Notes: generated from the letters alone by a model not told the origin. A DNA stretch of 64,000 nt from Paroedura picta (GCF_049243985.1 NC_135381.1:17161345-17225344); one strand, 5' to 3'. Positions 24,896 to 35,637 are shown, numbered from the stretch's first letter. Numbers and translations are program-made.

Positions 24896-26089
24896 GTTCA
24901 TGGTGTGCTCATTGTTGTAGATCTTATGATTTAAAATCCCACAAGTGGTTTCCCTCTTCTTTATTTGTCGTAGATTGGAGCTCTTATGCAATTAAATCCT
25001 TTTTAGTTTACAGGGTTGGTGATTTGGCTGTAGTTGAATGATTCGTCACTGTGTCATAGATACAGTATGATATTGTATGAACTTGGAGTGTAGCTTTCTT
25101 CAGAAAGAGCTTAAAAGGCTGAGGGTTGAAGGGTACCCTTGAGAGTGCTTTGCAGAAGAAAATTTCCCAGTGTCATTTTGCCTAGCTCTAGGGGGTACCA
25201 ATCATAGCCCTATTTGTAAAAAGCAGTCTTTAAAGAAACAGACATTAGTCTTGGAAAACTTGTATCTATGAGAACTCATACTTGTGAATCCTACTGAATG
25301 TAATCTGGGAACCAACGTTTAAAAGGCTATTTATAAAGGCCAAGACTTTAAAAGTGCCAGTAAATGGAAGGAAATGCCTAACTGATCTAAACACAACTAT
25401 TTAGTGAATGCTGCTCTCTGATTTAAGCTTACAGTACTTTCTAGCTGTGGAGGATGCAGCAAAAAAACTGGGTCACTTTTTGGTCTCCGTATCTGACATC
25501 CCATGGACTGGTGCCACCTTGTGCCATTAGAAGGTAAAGGCAAACAGCTGGAAGGGTAGACTGGCAAAACTACTGTGGATTATAAAATTATTTGTTTGGA
25601 CCTATCAGCCTTTGAACTTAATGGGACATCTTTCCAAGTAAATGCACTTAGATAATGTGAACTGCTGAGAATTCCAAATCAAACTGTAAGATGCTTGCTC
25701 TTGAAGTATGAAGATTTATAACAATTCAGACCCCTTGACTGAAATTAGTGTGGTCTGACTGCAGATTGCAGGTGGGAGTGGTCCACTGCTAAAAGTTTTT
25801 ATCCCCAGTTTTATCCAAATTAAAGTTGTAACAAGATCTAACCCAGATATACAGAATCTTGAGCTCAGACAAAAACGCTAAAGGTGCGCAATTTGTGGTT
25901 GCAGTAACCAACTTCAAACTTACAGTATAAAATACTGGTATGTCATGTAGCTGTCATATTCATGGATTTTTAAGATACAGAAGTCACCACTTTTAGGATA
26001 CGTATCTTTGTTGCTTGCATTTGACATCAGATACATAAGCGCTAAGCACAGGATTCAAATAAGTCTCCATTGGTGAACTTAAAAAAAAA

Positions 26090-26448
26090 CCCTAATATTT
26101 ATTCATTCATTTTTTTAAATTTATATATCGCCCTCCCTTGTGGCTCAGAACGGTTTACACTGAAACTTTCATAATGAAGTACATTATAATGTTTTGACTT
26201 GAATACATAGCATTTTCTTAACAGAAGGAAGAATTAACAGGAGGAACTCATAACACAATGTAATATAGGACATCAGCATTGTTGCTCTAGTTTGGCATTC
26301 CATACTACACTGTAGGATCTGTTATTTTGTGGGTTCAGTTTGATGGCAGGAGGGGCCTTGGGCTCCGGTTGGTGCAGGTTCATTTGCCTCGACCAAAAGC
26401 CTGGTGGAAGAGTTCCATTTTGCAGTCCCTGCAGAATTGTTGACGTGG
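26090..26448 (-). mobile_element. L2/CR1-type LINE 3' end, reverse orientation, interrupted
   Basis: On the minus strand, 'tgcaaaatggaactcttcca' and 'ccaggcttttgg' correspond to the C-K-ELFHQAF end of the ORF. The 3' UTR ends at the plus-strand 'tatatcgccctcccttgtgg'. The LINE body resumes beyond the insert, at about 27,290. Confidence 0.8.
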
Positions 26449-27251
26449 AAACATCTACTGGCACGGTCCCTCAAATGGAAGTCTACAAATGTGACATCCG
26501 TAGTCCAGCCCCCAGGGACCACACCAGTAGATGGAGAGTGTGGGTGGCCTTGGAGAACAAGCAATAGTGGCAGCAGGCAAGGCTCAGAGCTGAGCCCCGT
26601 TCGCCGTGATGCTGCCTGTCCGAGGCTGCCCACACCCTCAGAAGAGCGCAGGGGGCCTTGGAGGATGAATGGTAGCAGGGAACAAGCCTCAGCTCCGGGC
26701 CTCACCACCCACCGCTACTGTTTGTCCTCTGAGGCTGCCCATGCCCTCAGGAGAGCACAGGCGGCCTTGCAGGATGAGCGGTAGCAGTGAACAGGGCTTG
26801 ACCCCAGGCCTTGCCACCCGCTGCTGCTGCTTGTCCTCCAAGTCTGCCCCCATCCTCAGGAGAACACAGGCAGGCTTGGAAACAAGCAGCGGTGGCGGCT
26901 GACCAGGCTCAAAGCCGAGCTTGATTTGCCGCACTGCTGCCACCTGTCCTCCAAGATTGCCTTGCACCCTCAGGAGAGCACGGGCATCCTCAGAGGACAG
27001 GCGGTATCAGCGAATGGGGCTCGGCTCTGGGCCTTGCCACCCACTGCCACTGCTTGTCCTCCAAGGCTGCCCCTGCCCTCAGCAGAGCGTAGGCATTCTT
27101 GAAGAGTGTATGGCGGCAGCTGGCCCCAGAGTCCAGCCCTATTTGCTGTGCCACCACTGCCTGCCTTCTGAGCCTGGTGGAGGCCAGCGGACAGGGCCTG
27201 GCACCCAGACTCACCAGCCATCGCTCCAGCCATTTTGTGGGATGTTTCCAC
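26445..27251. repeat. GC-rich tandem array with inverted ends, inserted in a LINE
   Basis: About 0.8 kb made largely of imperfect units of roughly 110-120 bp. Each contains 'ttgtcctccaaggctgccc', 'ccctcaggagagcacaggc' and the complement 'gccttggaggacaagc', so units can fold on themselves. An 11-bp inverted repeat brackets it: 'gtggaaacatc' at 26,445-26,455 and 'gatgtttccac' at 27,241-27,251. Open frames of 75-128 aa on both strands are low-complexity artefacts. It may be a DNA transposon with internal repeats; I do not recognise a family. Confidence 0.65.
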
Positions 27252-27289
27252 ATAATGGCTGAGAATCTGGTTGCCAGCATTTTTTTATT

Positions 27290-27682
27290 TTAGGTCTGGC
27301 AGGCCCTGATGCCATCTTGGAGCTCATTCCACCAGATGGGAGCCAGGACAGAGAAAATTCTGGCTCTGGCTGAGGTCAAACAAGCTTCCCTGGGGCCAGG
27401 GATCACCAGCTTGTTGATTTTAACCAAGCGTAGTGCTCACTGGGGGGGCATAGGTAGATAGGAAGTCCCTCAGATACTCAGGGCCCAGACTGTGTATGGC
27501 CTTGAAGGTGATTACCTTGAGCCTGATCTGGTAGTCAAGTGGTAGCCAGTGCAGTTGGAATGCGGACCTGATGTGGGCTCTCCAAGGTGTTCCCGTAAGA
27601 ACCCTAGCTCCTGCATTCTGTACCAGTTGGAATTTCCTAATCAGGGGTAGGCCTGCACAGAGCGAGTTGCAGAAATCCAGAA
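27290..27682 (-). mobile_element. L2/CR1-type LINE reverse-transcriptase segment, reverse orientation
   Basis: The minus strand encodes DFCNSLCAGLP, KFQLVQNAGARVLTG, HIRSAFQLHWLPLDYQIRLK and FKAIHSLGPEYLRD, then SVLAPIWWNEL, typical of the C-terminal part of L2/CR1 reverse transcriptase. It is part of the same copy as 26,090-26,448. Confidence 0.85.
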
Positions 27683-27825
27683 GACACCGCCAAGGAGCCG
27701 CCCGCCCTCGCAAAAGGCCTCTAACGGGTAAGCCACCTTTCCTCACCCTACCCTCGCCAGTCCCTCGCTCTGCCCCCGCCTGCTAGCACGCATTGTATTT
27801 GTTATACAATGGGCTTTTTTACTAG
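27683..27825 (+). mobile_element. Helitron-like 3' end
   Basis: A perfect 8-bp stem hairpin 'cattgtat ttgtt atacaatg' (27,791-27,811), spacer 'ggctttttta', then CTAG (27,822-27,825) before T. It abuts the broken LINE, as if inserted there. The 5' limit is inferred from where LINE similarity stops. Confidence 0.7.
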
Positions 27826-30255
27826 TTAAATATATGTCTAGTATAGCCAGGCCACAAATCCTGAGGGTACTTCAATGATATTCCAATGCCCAATGCTGTA
27901 AAACCTCTAAATAACAGGAATAGGCAGGACTGGTAACTAAGCAGCAAGTAGGAGCAAAGACTTCAAGTATCAACAATACTTAAGGGTAAAAACTGTATCC
28001 GGAGTAGAGACTTTTTAAGAAGTAAAGGCCTAATCAAGTGAAGGTCATGCTAGTGAATGGGTGTAGAATGAGAAAGGAGAATAAAAGACCAGAGAAGGAA
28101 AATGCAGAAACTGATGCAGGTAGTAAAATAACTAGCAAGGCCTGCGGCCTGTATGATAGAAGGACCAGGCCTATGCCAACCCATGAGACAGGGAGGTGAC
28201 AGTCCTGTCCAGAAGAACAGCAGGTTATTTTTTGAGGACCTGTCTGCCTTAATGTCTAACCTTGTACTAAAGGTGCAGTGGTTGGAGGCAGCAAGTAAGG
28301 AATCAAATCCCTGGTAGAGGCAGTAAGTGATGTGGATTGCCAAGCTACAATTGAGCAATGCGAACCTGAGTTTCTGTTATTGCAAACAAATTGTGCAGTA
28401 AACCACAGCCTTAATGGTCTTCCTTTTGGCTACCTTTTACCTAGGTGCCCTTGGCTGTACAGATTTGATAGGTACCTTAAAGACCAGCAGGTTTAATATG
28501 ACATAAAAAAATGTTCATGGGCAAGAACCCACTTCATTGCTTGAAGTGTTATCCTCAGCTGTCAGAGTAATATCTATGGGGACAGATGAAAAAAATCTTA
28601 ACTTTGGGGTCAATAAATGCTGACAGTGAAATGTAGGCCATTTTTATAGAAATCTCAGCTGTATTTGAGAGGCACAAAGAAACTATTAACAACAGCAGTA
28701 ATTGATGATGATAATACATTCTTCTTAGACAAAATTCAGCTTCTTTAACACCTGTAGTCTAAGTGATAAGAATTCGTTGTCCTGACTGAGCTTTAATTGG
28801 ACAGTGTCAAGTTTCCCAATTCTAATTCTGTAGTTTCACACTGAAGTTCATTTCTATGCGGAAACCATTAAGAACACATGTAATGTGCTATCTGCATATA
28901 TGTACTTATTTCCCCTAGAACTGCAGGCTTTTTAAAAAATCAGTGTTGTACTGTTAATTAGAAATCTATTTACTGGGAGAAAATATGGAGTAGAAGAGTG
29001 AAATATATTGAAATTGGTCTGTGATACTTCTACTAAAAGGAAATAGTAGGTAAGACCTAGTTGTTATTTTTTAAATAAAAGGCCATTGACAACAGTGGAG
29101 AAACAGGATTTTTCATCCCACTTCTTCTGCATGGAGTTCTGCATTTAACTTCAGAAAGGTTACTGTACTAGATAAAGTGCCTTCTGACCCAGAAGGAGAA
29201 TGTTGTGAAACTTCTGACCGAACCCAGCTGAAAAAAAGCTTATACTTTAACGAAGGAAAAAATCTTTCCACCCAAAGCCATGCTATGAATAGCACATTCT
29301 CCTGCATTCTTGCTTTGTAAAAATAAAAAAATAAAAAAAGGGGGGGGGGAGAAATTGGGTGTTAATTTTATGTGTTTTTTTCTTAACCTATTGTACCTTT
29401 TTATGATTTTAATAATTTCTGCTTCTCTAACTTCCTCTGACATCCTTGAATCAAAATCCTTCTCCTTCGAAGAATAAATTATGCAATTAACTTTGTATCC
29501 ATTTCTTCAGTTTTCTGATTTACCAATTTTACAATATACTAATACCTGGAAATTAAAACATGCATACGAAAATCCTTTCCATCCAGCAAGCCTGGCATAT
29601 TATGGGTGGGTTGTAGTTTGCTAAAATGAACAAAAGAGCCTCTGGCCTGCTTTACATTTGGCACCCTGGGGAGTAATATAGGTTGCAACAAAATGCAGTT
29701 CACCTCACCAAAGTTTCAAAGATAGTATCAAAACTCTATGATAAATTAGCCATGAAAACCCACACAATTTCAGAAAGCTATACCTTAAGGTTGGATGGCA
29801 GACAGTTCACAAGCACTATGCAACCAAAGTGTTTGACATTTTGCTTGTTCTTAGCAACTTGATGAAATCACTGGGCAAAGTATAGGGAATTTTTAGGTTC
29901 TGCAGCATTTCTGTCTTCACATAGTAAGGTCCCCTACTCATAAACAAAAATAGAACTACTTCCTCTCCCTCTCCCCCTCCAGCTGCCACTAATAGGAATT
30001 AGTATATTTCCCTTATGTCATCAGTGACTACTGTTGGCAGCAGTACACAGTATGCAGGAATTCTACTCTCTTGTTTCCCTGTAGGTGACACCAAGAGCCA
30101 ACAGGTAGGATAGCCTGGGAGGTTCTCTGGCAATGGAAAACCAAACCGGGCTGCTCATTGGCTACTGAAAGTATACTCAAAGATGAATGTGTTATGGGCA
30201 CTAGTTTCATATATTCTCTTCCACCCAGTGCCTCTCTCTTGACCCTTTTGTCAGC

Positions 30256-30320
30256 CATTCATTAATTAATTCATTCATTCATTCATTCATTCATTCATTC
30301 ATTCATTCATTCATTCATTC
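30256..30320. repeat. (CATT)n microsatellite
   Basis: About fifteen consecutive 'attc' units, probably grown from a LINE tail next to it. Confidence 0.95.
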
Positions 30321-30575
30321 GTAGAATCATAGAATCATAGAGTTGGAAGGGGCCATACAGGCCATCTAGTCCCACCCCCTGCTCAACGCAGGATCAGCCC
30401 AAAGCATCCTAAAGCATCCAAGAAAAGTGTTTATCCAACCTTTGCTTGAAGACTGCCAGTGAGGGGGAGCTCACCACCTCCTTAGGCAGCCTATTCCACT
30501 GCTGAACTACTGACTGTGAAAACTCCTGAAATTCATTCATTTATATACCGCCCTCCCCGGAGGCTCAAGAAGATG
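30321..30575 (-). mobile_element. CR1 LINE 3' end, followed by an L2-type 3' end, reverse orientation
   Basis: 'agaatcatagaatcatagag' and 'ttggaaggggccatacagg' are the reverse complement of a CR1 terminus. 'ctcaccacctccttaggcag' is the matching upstream body. At 30,530-30,575 'tatataccgccctccccgg' is the reverse of an L2-like terminus into which the CR1 copy probably inserted. Confidence 0.8.
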
Positions 30576-30892
30576 AGTTCTTTGAAGACTTAAAACATAC
30601 AGAGGAGAGGGGACAGAAGTTCCAATAACTCAGATAATGTAAAGAGAAATGAACAATCGTTCTAAACTGAGTTCTACCACAGACCTGCTGCACCAACAAA
30701 TTAACAGGTTCACCACAGGACACATATATACTACAGTCTCGTAAATACTAGTTTAATTAGCCTGGCTCCCCCCCCCAAAGAATCATGGGAGATGCAAATT
30801 AGTGAAGATGCAAAGAATTTAATCTCTATTCCCAGCCCTTCTCCAAAACCAGAGTCCCCTAGGAAGAAGGAACAAATCATAAAGTTTAATAC

Positions 30893-31029
30893 CAGGGGTA
30901 GTCAAACTGCGGCCCTCCAGATGTCCATGGACTACAATTCCCAGGAGCCCCTGCCAGCGAATGCTGGCAGGGGGCTCCTGGGAATTGTAGTCCATGGACA
31001 TCTGGAGGGCCGCAGTTTGACTACACCTG
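30893..31029. mobile_element. Palindromic hAT MITE (family P), 137 bp, near-perfect
   Basis: The two halves are almost exact reverse complements over about 66 bp each, separated by 'gaat' near 30,960. The ends are 'caggggtagtcaaactg' and 'cagtttgactacacctg'. The same 9 bp 'gtttaatac' stands on each side (30,884-30,892 and 31,030-31,038); eight of these are the hAT duplication and one may be chance. Confidence 0.92.
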
Positions 31030-31683
31030 GTTTAATACGGTAGTCAGGGCTGATTCGCTGCCTCTGCAACACAAATTCTTGCTTCGGGTATCAGTAGTAG
31101 AAGGCAGCAATGTGGAAGAGGTTACAAGTGTGCTTCGCGCTTCTTGTCACCTCGTGGGCTGTGCAGGTTCTTGAGCCCACCTGGGACATAGTATTTGGGG
31201 TGGCAATATGCCTTGAATTGGCCAGGTCTGTATTGTTAAATATATTCTTTAAATGTTGGGGTGATTGGACAAAGCAATCTAGACCAATAGTCTCTCAAAA
31301 TGCCATCTCCACTTTCCTTCTTCCACATGCAGATCAAATGATTAATTTCAGATGTACATTAGCCACAAATGCTGCATGCCAGAAAATAACTAGCTGCATT
31401 TTTCTCAAACAAAGCAAGCTGCAAATTGAAGACTGTCTTTAGCTGATTTGGTCTAAGTAAAAACTTTTTCTGACAATAACATGACAATTAACTATATCCT
31501 GAGAAGACTGAAGTCCCTGGGATACTTGACTTTATATGTGCATTGGAAATGCTTTTCATCAGCACACATTATAGGCTCAGGGTGCCCATTACATAATTTT
31601 AAACTACTATTATTGGCAAGCAGTAAAATGAAAGCAATCAATGGTTCTGAATAACTAATACTGTGAACTTTAATTTGTCATAC

Positions 31684-31802
31684 CTACAGGCAGTTCTGAC
31701 ATTAGTTTCAATCCATAGTGCATGTTCCACCGACAGATGTCAACCGGATCATTCAAAAGTTGTGCTAGAGCTGGAATGACTTTCTGTTTTATAAAATTGT
31801 AC
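31684..31802 (-). CDS. RSPH14: RSPH14 coding exon 3 (residues 101-140)
   Basis: The minus strand reads YNFIKQKVIPALAQLLNDPV and then DICRWNMHYGLKLMSELPV, following the human RSPH14 pattern (Y-F-E----LA-LLNDP---CR-N----L). The acceptor is 'gattttag' on the minus strand before 31,802; the donor GTATGA follows 31,684. The exon starts in phase 2 and ends in phase 1, matching exon 2. It is part of an armadillo/HEAT-like helical repeat. No fourth exon was found, so the encoded protein is incomplete in this window. Confidence 0.93.
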
Positions 31803-32802
31803 CTAAAATCAGAAAGTACACATTTCTGTAATCAATCACACTTTTGTTCCAAGATGTTCACAGTAGTGTACTGTACCCTCTCTCATTTTATCTTCACAAA
31901 ACCCCTGCAAGGTAAGCCAATCCAAGAAGGGGAGTGACCCACGCAACACTCTTTCATGAACTCCCTACCTGTTGTCTTATTAGCAAAATACTGAGCTCAT
32001 CCAAATTATGTCCATCACATTTTTGTATTCATGACTTGGACACAGAATGGTAGCCTCTCTTTGACCGATTATGCACGGCAGCAGCCGGGCTACCACCATT
32101 CTGGTGCGCCGGGGTAAAAAGCCCCAGTGTCCCCTGAGTATGCACGGGGGCAGAGCATCCCAGGGACATGCTGGCTTCCCCAGTGCAATGGCCCTGCACA
32201 TGCAATGTGGGGTAGGAAGCACCGGGTGCACTTGGAAGCGGCGCCAGCTGCAGCGAGGGGTCGGTGGCAAGCCCCCCCCCCCACTGCACAATGTTGGGGA
32301 GGAGCATGCTGTTTTCCCACCACGGCGGGGGCAGGGGGATGGCAGAAATCAATCATTCAGTTTTCTTTTGAATCTTAAAGCAAGCAACATCGCAAAACAA
32401 AGAGCCGAGCAGCTTTCCTATGCCTTCTTGGAGCAAGAATGGCTTAAAAAGAGCCCAGGAAGCATCTTGCATCTGTAGAGAACACCTATTTAGAGGCAGG
32501 GGGACATCTGGCACAGAGCTGTCCCAATATATTTTGTGGACTCTCCCAATATATTGTTGATGGCCCTGCCCTGTGGCAACCTCCTTATAGTGGCACCCAT
32601 TACTTTTTCTCAAAAAGCATCTGCAGGTTTAATAACATTTCCCCCCACCCCCAATCATTATAAAACACTGTCTTCCATACAGGTGAACATGTAAAACACT
32701 AATTTCTAGAACCTAGAAAATGTATTGCCAAATGAAACTGTATGAATATGTAGCTAAATATCATTTAGCTAATTTACATCAAACTTTGGATCAAATACCT
32801 AC
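31803..32802 (-). other. RSPH14: RSPH14 intron 2
   Basis: Contains a GC-rich block at 32,060-32,350 listed separately and a weak SINE-like stretch near 31,865-31,930 ('cttcacaaaacccctgcaag'). Otherwise nothing is recognised. Confidence 0.85.
32060..32350. repeat. GC-rich interspersed repeat, probably a DNA-transposon derivative
   Basis: Sharply GC-rich against AT-rich flanks, with the phrases 'accgattatgcacggcagc' and 'gtgcgccggggtaaaaagcc' and a C run at 32,273-32,283. Overlapping frames in several phases show it is not a coding exon. Two comparable blocks are at 41.6-41.8 and 53.64-54.13 kb. The family is not identified. Confidence 0.45.
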
Positions 32803-32905
32803 CTGCCAATATTATGCGTAGCCATTATATAGAGCACCTCTGTTGTTTTTTGTCGCACAGTCTGATCATCATCTAAAAGCAGCTTTTTCAAGTTATCTAG
32901 AAATC
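32803..32905 (-). CDS. RSPH14: RSPH14 coding exon 2 (residues 67-101)
   Basis: The minus strand reads FLDNLKKLLLDDDQTVRQKT then TEVLYIMATHNIGR, clearly parallel to human RSPH14 (NLK-LL-D----VR-KTTEVL-I-A-H--GR). The acceptor is 'cctatttttcag' (minus strand) and the donor GTAGGT. It joins exon 1 within the Gly codon and exon 3 within the Arg codon, all in frame. One helical-repeat unit of the armadillo-like fold. Confidence 0.95.
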
Positions 32906-33679
32906 CTGAAAAATAGGATACATAATCCTTCTGTGTTCTTAAGTTTGGTAGTTAAAACAGTAGTTACGAAGCATTAGGCATAAAAGCCTGTGAGTATATG
33001 CATCATACAACTTGTCCTTCCTTGCATACATCCAAAGTTCTGAGTATATCCTGCCAAAAGTCCCTCAGTTTAAAGATTACAGGACTGCCATTATGCATGA
33101 ATTATCTAACTTCATTTATTTTCAGGTTCTTTCCTTGAAAGCTAATTAGAACTTACTTCAACCTCTCATTATATTCCTGGTTGCTCTTCCCTTGTGAGAA
33201 TAACATTTACAAACATCTGATACCATCAAGACTCCCAAGCCTGTTACCTTATTCTTCAGTATACCTTTGAAGAGTAACCATTTTGAGCTTTCTGGGGTGC
33301 CTGAGAAACTGAACTTTGCATTGTACTATTTTCTCTGGTCTGTCCTAAATTACATAGAGGTCCACAAATCTCCCAGTTTCAAGGATGTAAACACAAGAAA
33401 TATTTCTTAATGTATCAATTTAAATATTTATAGCCTACTTGGCCATGTGGCTCAGAGCAGCCTACAAGTCAGAGCTGAAACATTACATCTTAAAACCAGT
33501 AAAGCCCCAATAACGCCTTCCCCCATAGCTATTACTACCGTTTAATAATTTAGGAATTCCCTAGTCCAACATCCCGTTAAAAGTAAATTTGGTGCACCTC
33601 CAACACGCACCTTCCATTTTCCAAAGTACATTTTATAGCCTGATCTGAATGAGTCATACATTCATATTTAGCAGGATTC

Positions 33680-34060
33680 AGAAATGTACCAACCACGGTG
33701 CGATTTGATCCAATGCAGTTTGTGAGTGGGTGGACAGAAGGGATTGTGTCCATGCTTGGCTCTTGTGGCCCTTTCTTGCATGCCCAGCAAAAATGCCAGA
33801 TGCCAAAAGAAGTTCCTGACAGAGCAGTTTCTCAGTGGAACAGGCTTTCTCGGGAGGTGGTGGGTTCTCCATCTTTGGAGATTTTAAAACAGAGGTTGGA
33901 TAGCCATCTGACAGAGAAGCTGATTCTGTGAAGGCTTAAGGGGGTGGCAGGTTACAGTGGATGAGCGATAGGGTTCTGAATGTCCTGCATAGTGCAGGGG
34001 GTTGGACTAGATGACCCAGGAGGTCCCTTCCAACTCTATTATTCTATGATTCTATGCCAC
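33680..34060 (+). mobile_element. CR1 LINE 3' end
   Basis: The plus strand encodes the ORF end AVSQWNRLSREVVGSPSLE, then ILKQRLDSHL. The 3' UTR contains 'ggttggactagatgacccag', and the 3' terminus is 'attctatgattctatg' (34,041-34,056), diagnostic of CR1. Confidence 0.92.
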
Positions 34061-34250
34061 TTTGGGATCAGGAAGCAAATTTCTCCCAGGCCAGACTGGA
34101 AGGGATTCTGGGAGGTTTTCTTTTTTTGGGGGGGGGAGCATGGAATTGAGATCACTATAGGTGCGCAGGTACTTGTGAATTCCCTGCATTCTGCATGGTA
34201 TTGGTGCTAGAATAACCCTGGATGTCCCTTCCAACACTATGATTCTAATA
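34060..34250 (+). mobile_element. Second CR1-like 3' terminus
   Basis: Directly follows the first. It contains 'ttctcccaggccagactgg' and 'gatgtcccttccaacactat', ending 'gattctaat'. It is a different CR1 subfamily end, either a tandem insertion or a target-site preference. Confidence 0.65.
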
Positions 34251-34339
34251 TTACACCAGCATTGTGGGGACATTGTGGCAGTGCAAATGGCCAGAGTGAT
34301 GACATCGACATGACAGATGCAGCACTAGTGGTTTCTTAC

Positions 34340-34538
34340 CTATACTTACTGCTTGGTACGCATTCTCAGGATCATGTACCAGATCACAGAGTGACATCAG
34401 TGCCCTCTGCCGGGTCAGCAGGTCAGGATCTTCCAATTCCTCGTTGAGTTTAGGAAGGGCCCTCCGTCCAAACGCAATGGGGGCTTTTGTGGGATCGATA
34501 TCAGGAGGCAATTTTGATGAAATACGGGGGTGTGCCAT
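34340..34538 (-). CDS. RSPH14: RSPH14 coding exon 1 (residues 1-67)
   Basis: Radial spoke head 14 homologue (formerly RTDR1), an armadillo/HEAT-like protein of motile cilia and sperm flagella. The start codon at 34,538-34,536 (minus) gives MAHPRISSKLPPDIDPTKAP, then ALPKLNEELEDPDLLTRQRA and LMSLCDLVHDPENAYQAV, close to the human N-terminus. Two donors are possible: GTAAGA after 34,340, which keeps the conserved Ile-Gly and the right phase, and GTAAGT ten bases earlier in the transcript. I prefer the former. It lies beside a CpG-rich promoter. In human, GNAZ lies inside this gene; that fits here because later exons must be left of 31,684. Confidence 0.95.
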
Positions 34539-34549
34539 TGCAAATTCTT

Positions 34550-35300
34550 TCTATCCCTGCAATTTACACAAACATCAGTCAAGGGCATTGATCCCTGCAC
34601 GGATCAAGACCGAACACGCCCCCGCAACCCCCTTTGCTTTCACTGCAAAGTACTTGTGTAGAGAAGACACGTGTCTGTTTTAGGTTTCAGTGCTACACCG
34701 GGGGGTCCAAATTCAACGCAGGAATCTTCCAGCAACCCCCCTCCCACCATAGGGTGGAAAAAAACATAACGTTGCAAAGGAGAAACTTTCAAAGTAGAGG
34801 ACAGGGGAATTGACAGAGGAAACGTTAGCGTCGGGACAAAGAATGAAAATTATCATCCGGGCCACAAAGCAAAGCACCCACCAAAACAGCAATAGAGGAG
34901 AAACTCTGGCTTCCGTCAGGCGTGGAGCCTCTCAACATGGTGGACCTCCAGACACCGCCCTGGTTGCCAGGCGCCAGCGACGCCCTCGCTGCGGCCGCCA
35001 GTTTCTGGGAATACTAGATTACGGCCGTAGTCAGCGGGAGCGCCCGAGTCCATCGGAAGGCAAACTCCGCAGTCGCCGGCGGCGGTTGCGGAACATGAAT
35101 GGCGGCAATGACAACATGGGAGAACCGAATACGACGCAATCTGCGAAATTGGCGTACCCGAGAGCACTAAAGGGGCGGAGCGGGAGGGAAAGGGACAAAG
35201 GCCTCACTTTCTCTTTGGAGGGTGGGAAGAGGGCGCGGTGGTTGACTGTGCAGCGGCCCGAGCAGCATTAGTACGGGTCGCCTTGCCCCCTTCGAAAGCC
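34550..35300. promoter_or_regulatory. CpG-rich promoter region of RSPH14, possibly bidirectional
   Basis: A local island of CpG ('gctgcggccgcc', 'cagtcgccggcggcggttgc') in otherwise CpG-poor DNA, just upstream of the RSPH14 start. At 34,963-34,975 'gttgccaggcgcc' contains one half of an RFX X-box; the other half does not fit. A 153-aa plus-strand frame (34,810-35,271) shows no family resemblance and probably reflects base composition. RAB36 starts 6 kb away on the other strand, so divergent transcription is possible but not shown. Confidence 0.65.
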
Positions 35301-35353
35301 GAGGGATGCTTCGCGCGTTCCCTTACTCCTCTTGAGGAAGTGTGACAGCAGCC

Positions 35354-35637
35354 ATGCTCAACTTTTTTACATTGAGGAACCCCTGAAACATTATTCAGGC
35401 TTCAAGAAACCCCAGTAGTGGCACTATTGTGCAGAATATGGTTGGGAAGCATAGCAGTGTACACGCCTTCCCACCTCCTCCAGATCTTTTGTTGGCCAAT
35501 TTGTGGGGGGAGGTCATATAACCATTAAATGTTTAACAGGTTTTTTTCAAATGTATGCACATTAATTAATCCCCTACACCCAGGGCCATCAAGAAACTCC
35601 AGGTTTTCACAAAACCCTGGTTGAGAAAGTCTGGGCT
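35354..35637. mobile_element. hAT-like non-autonomous element (family C)
   Basis: 'aggaacccctgaaacattat', 'gcagaatatggttgggaagc' and the end 'ccctggttgagaaagtctgg' match a second copy beginning at 63,653. The ends are inverted (CTCAAC / GTTGAG). No clear target duplication. Confidence 0.7.

Larger units (their letters stand above)
24896..31683. other. Interval between GNAZ and RSPH14 coding exon 3 (RSPH14 intron by inference)
   Basis: No exon of either gene could be recognised. 26.1-27.83 kb is a composite of a LINE, a GC-rich insert and a Helitron end; 30.25-31.03 kb holds a microsatellite, a CR1 end and a MITE. The rest (24.9-26.08, 27.85-30.24 and 31.04-31.68 kb) shows nothing beyond one R1-like fragment near 28.47-28.56 kb. 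Confidence 0.7.
32906..34339 (-). other. RSPH14: RSPH14 intron 1
   Basis: Carries a decayed LINE terminus near 33,425-33,530 and two CR1 termini in tandem at 33,680-34,260 (listed). Nothing else is recognised. Confidence 0.85.

Noticed and set aside
26322-27280. Cluster of 90-128-aa frames on both strands
   Set aside because: All lie in the GC-rich tandem array; frames overlap in many phases and repeat with the units.
34344-34349. Alternative donor GTAAGT in RSPH14 exon 1
   Set aside because: Stronger consensus, but it would delete the conserved Ile-Gly and break the phase with exon 2.
34963-34975. X-box in the RSPH14 promoter
   Set aside because: Only one half-site (GTTGCC) fits; the second half mismatches at most positions.
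34810-35271. 153-aa plus-strand frame in the RSPH14 CpG island
   Set aside because: Arg/Gly-rich, no homologue recognised, overlaps the promoter; better explained by base composition.
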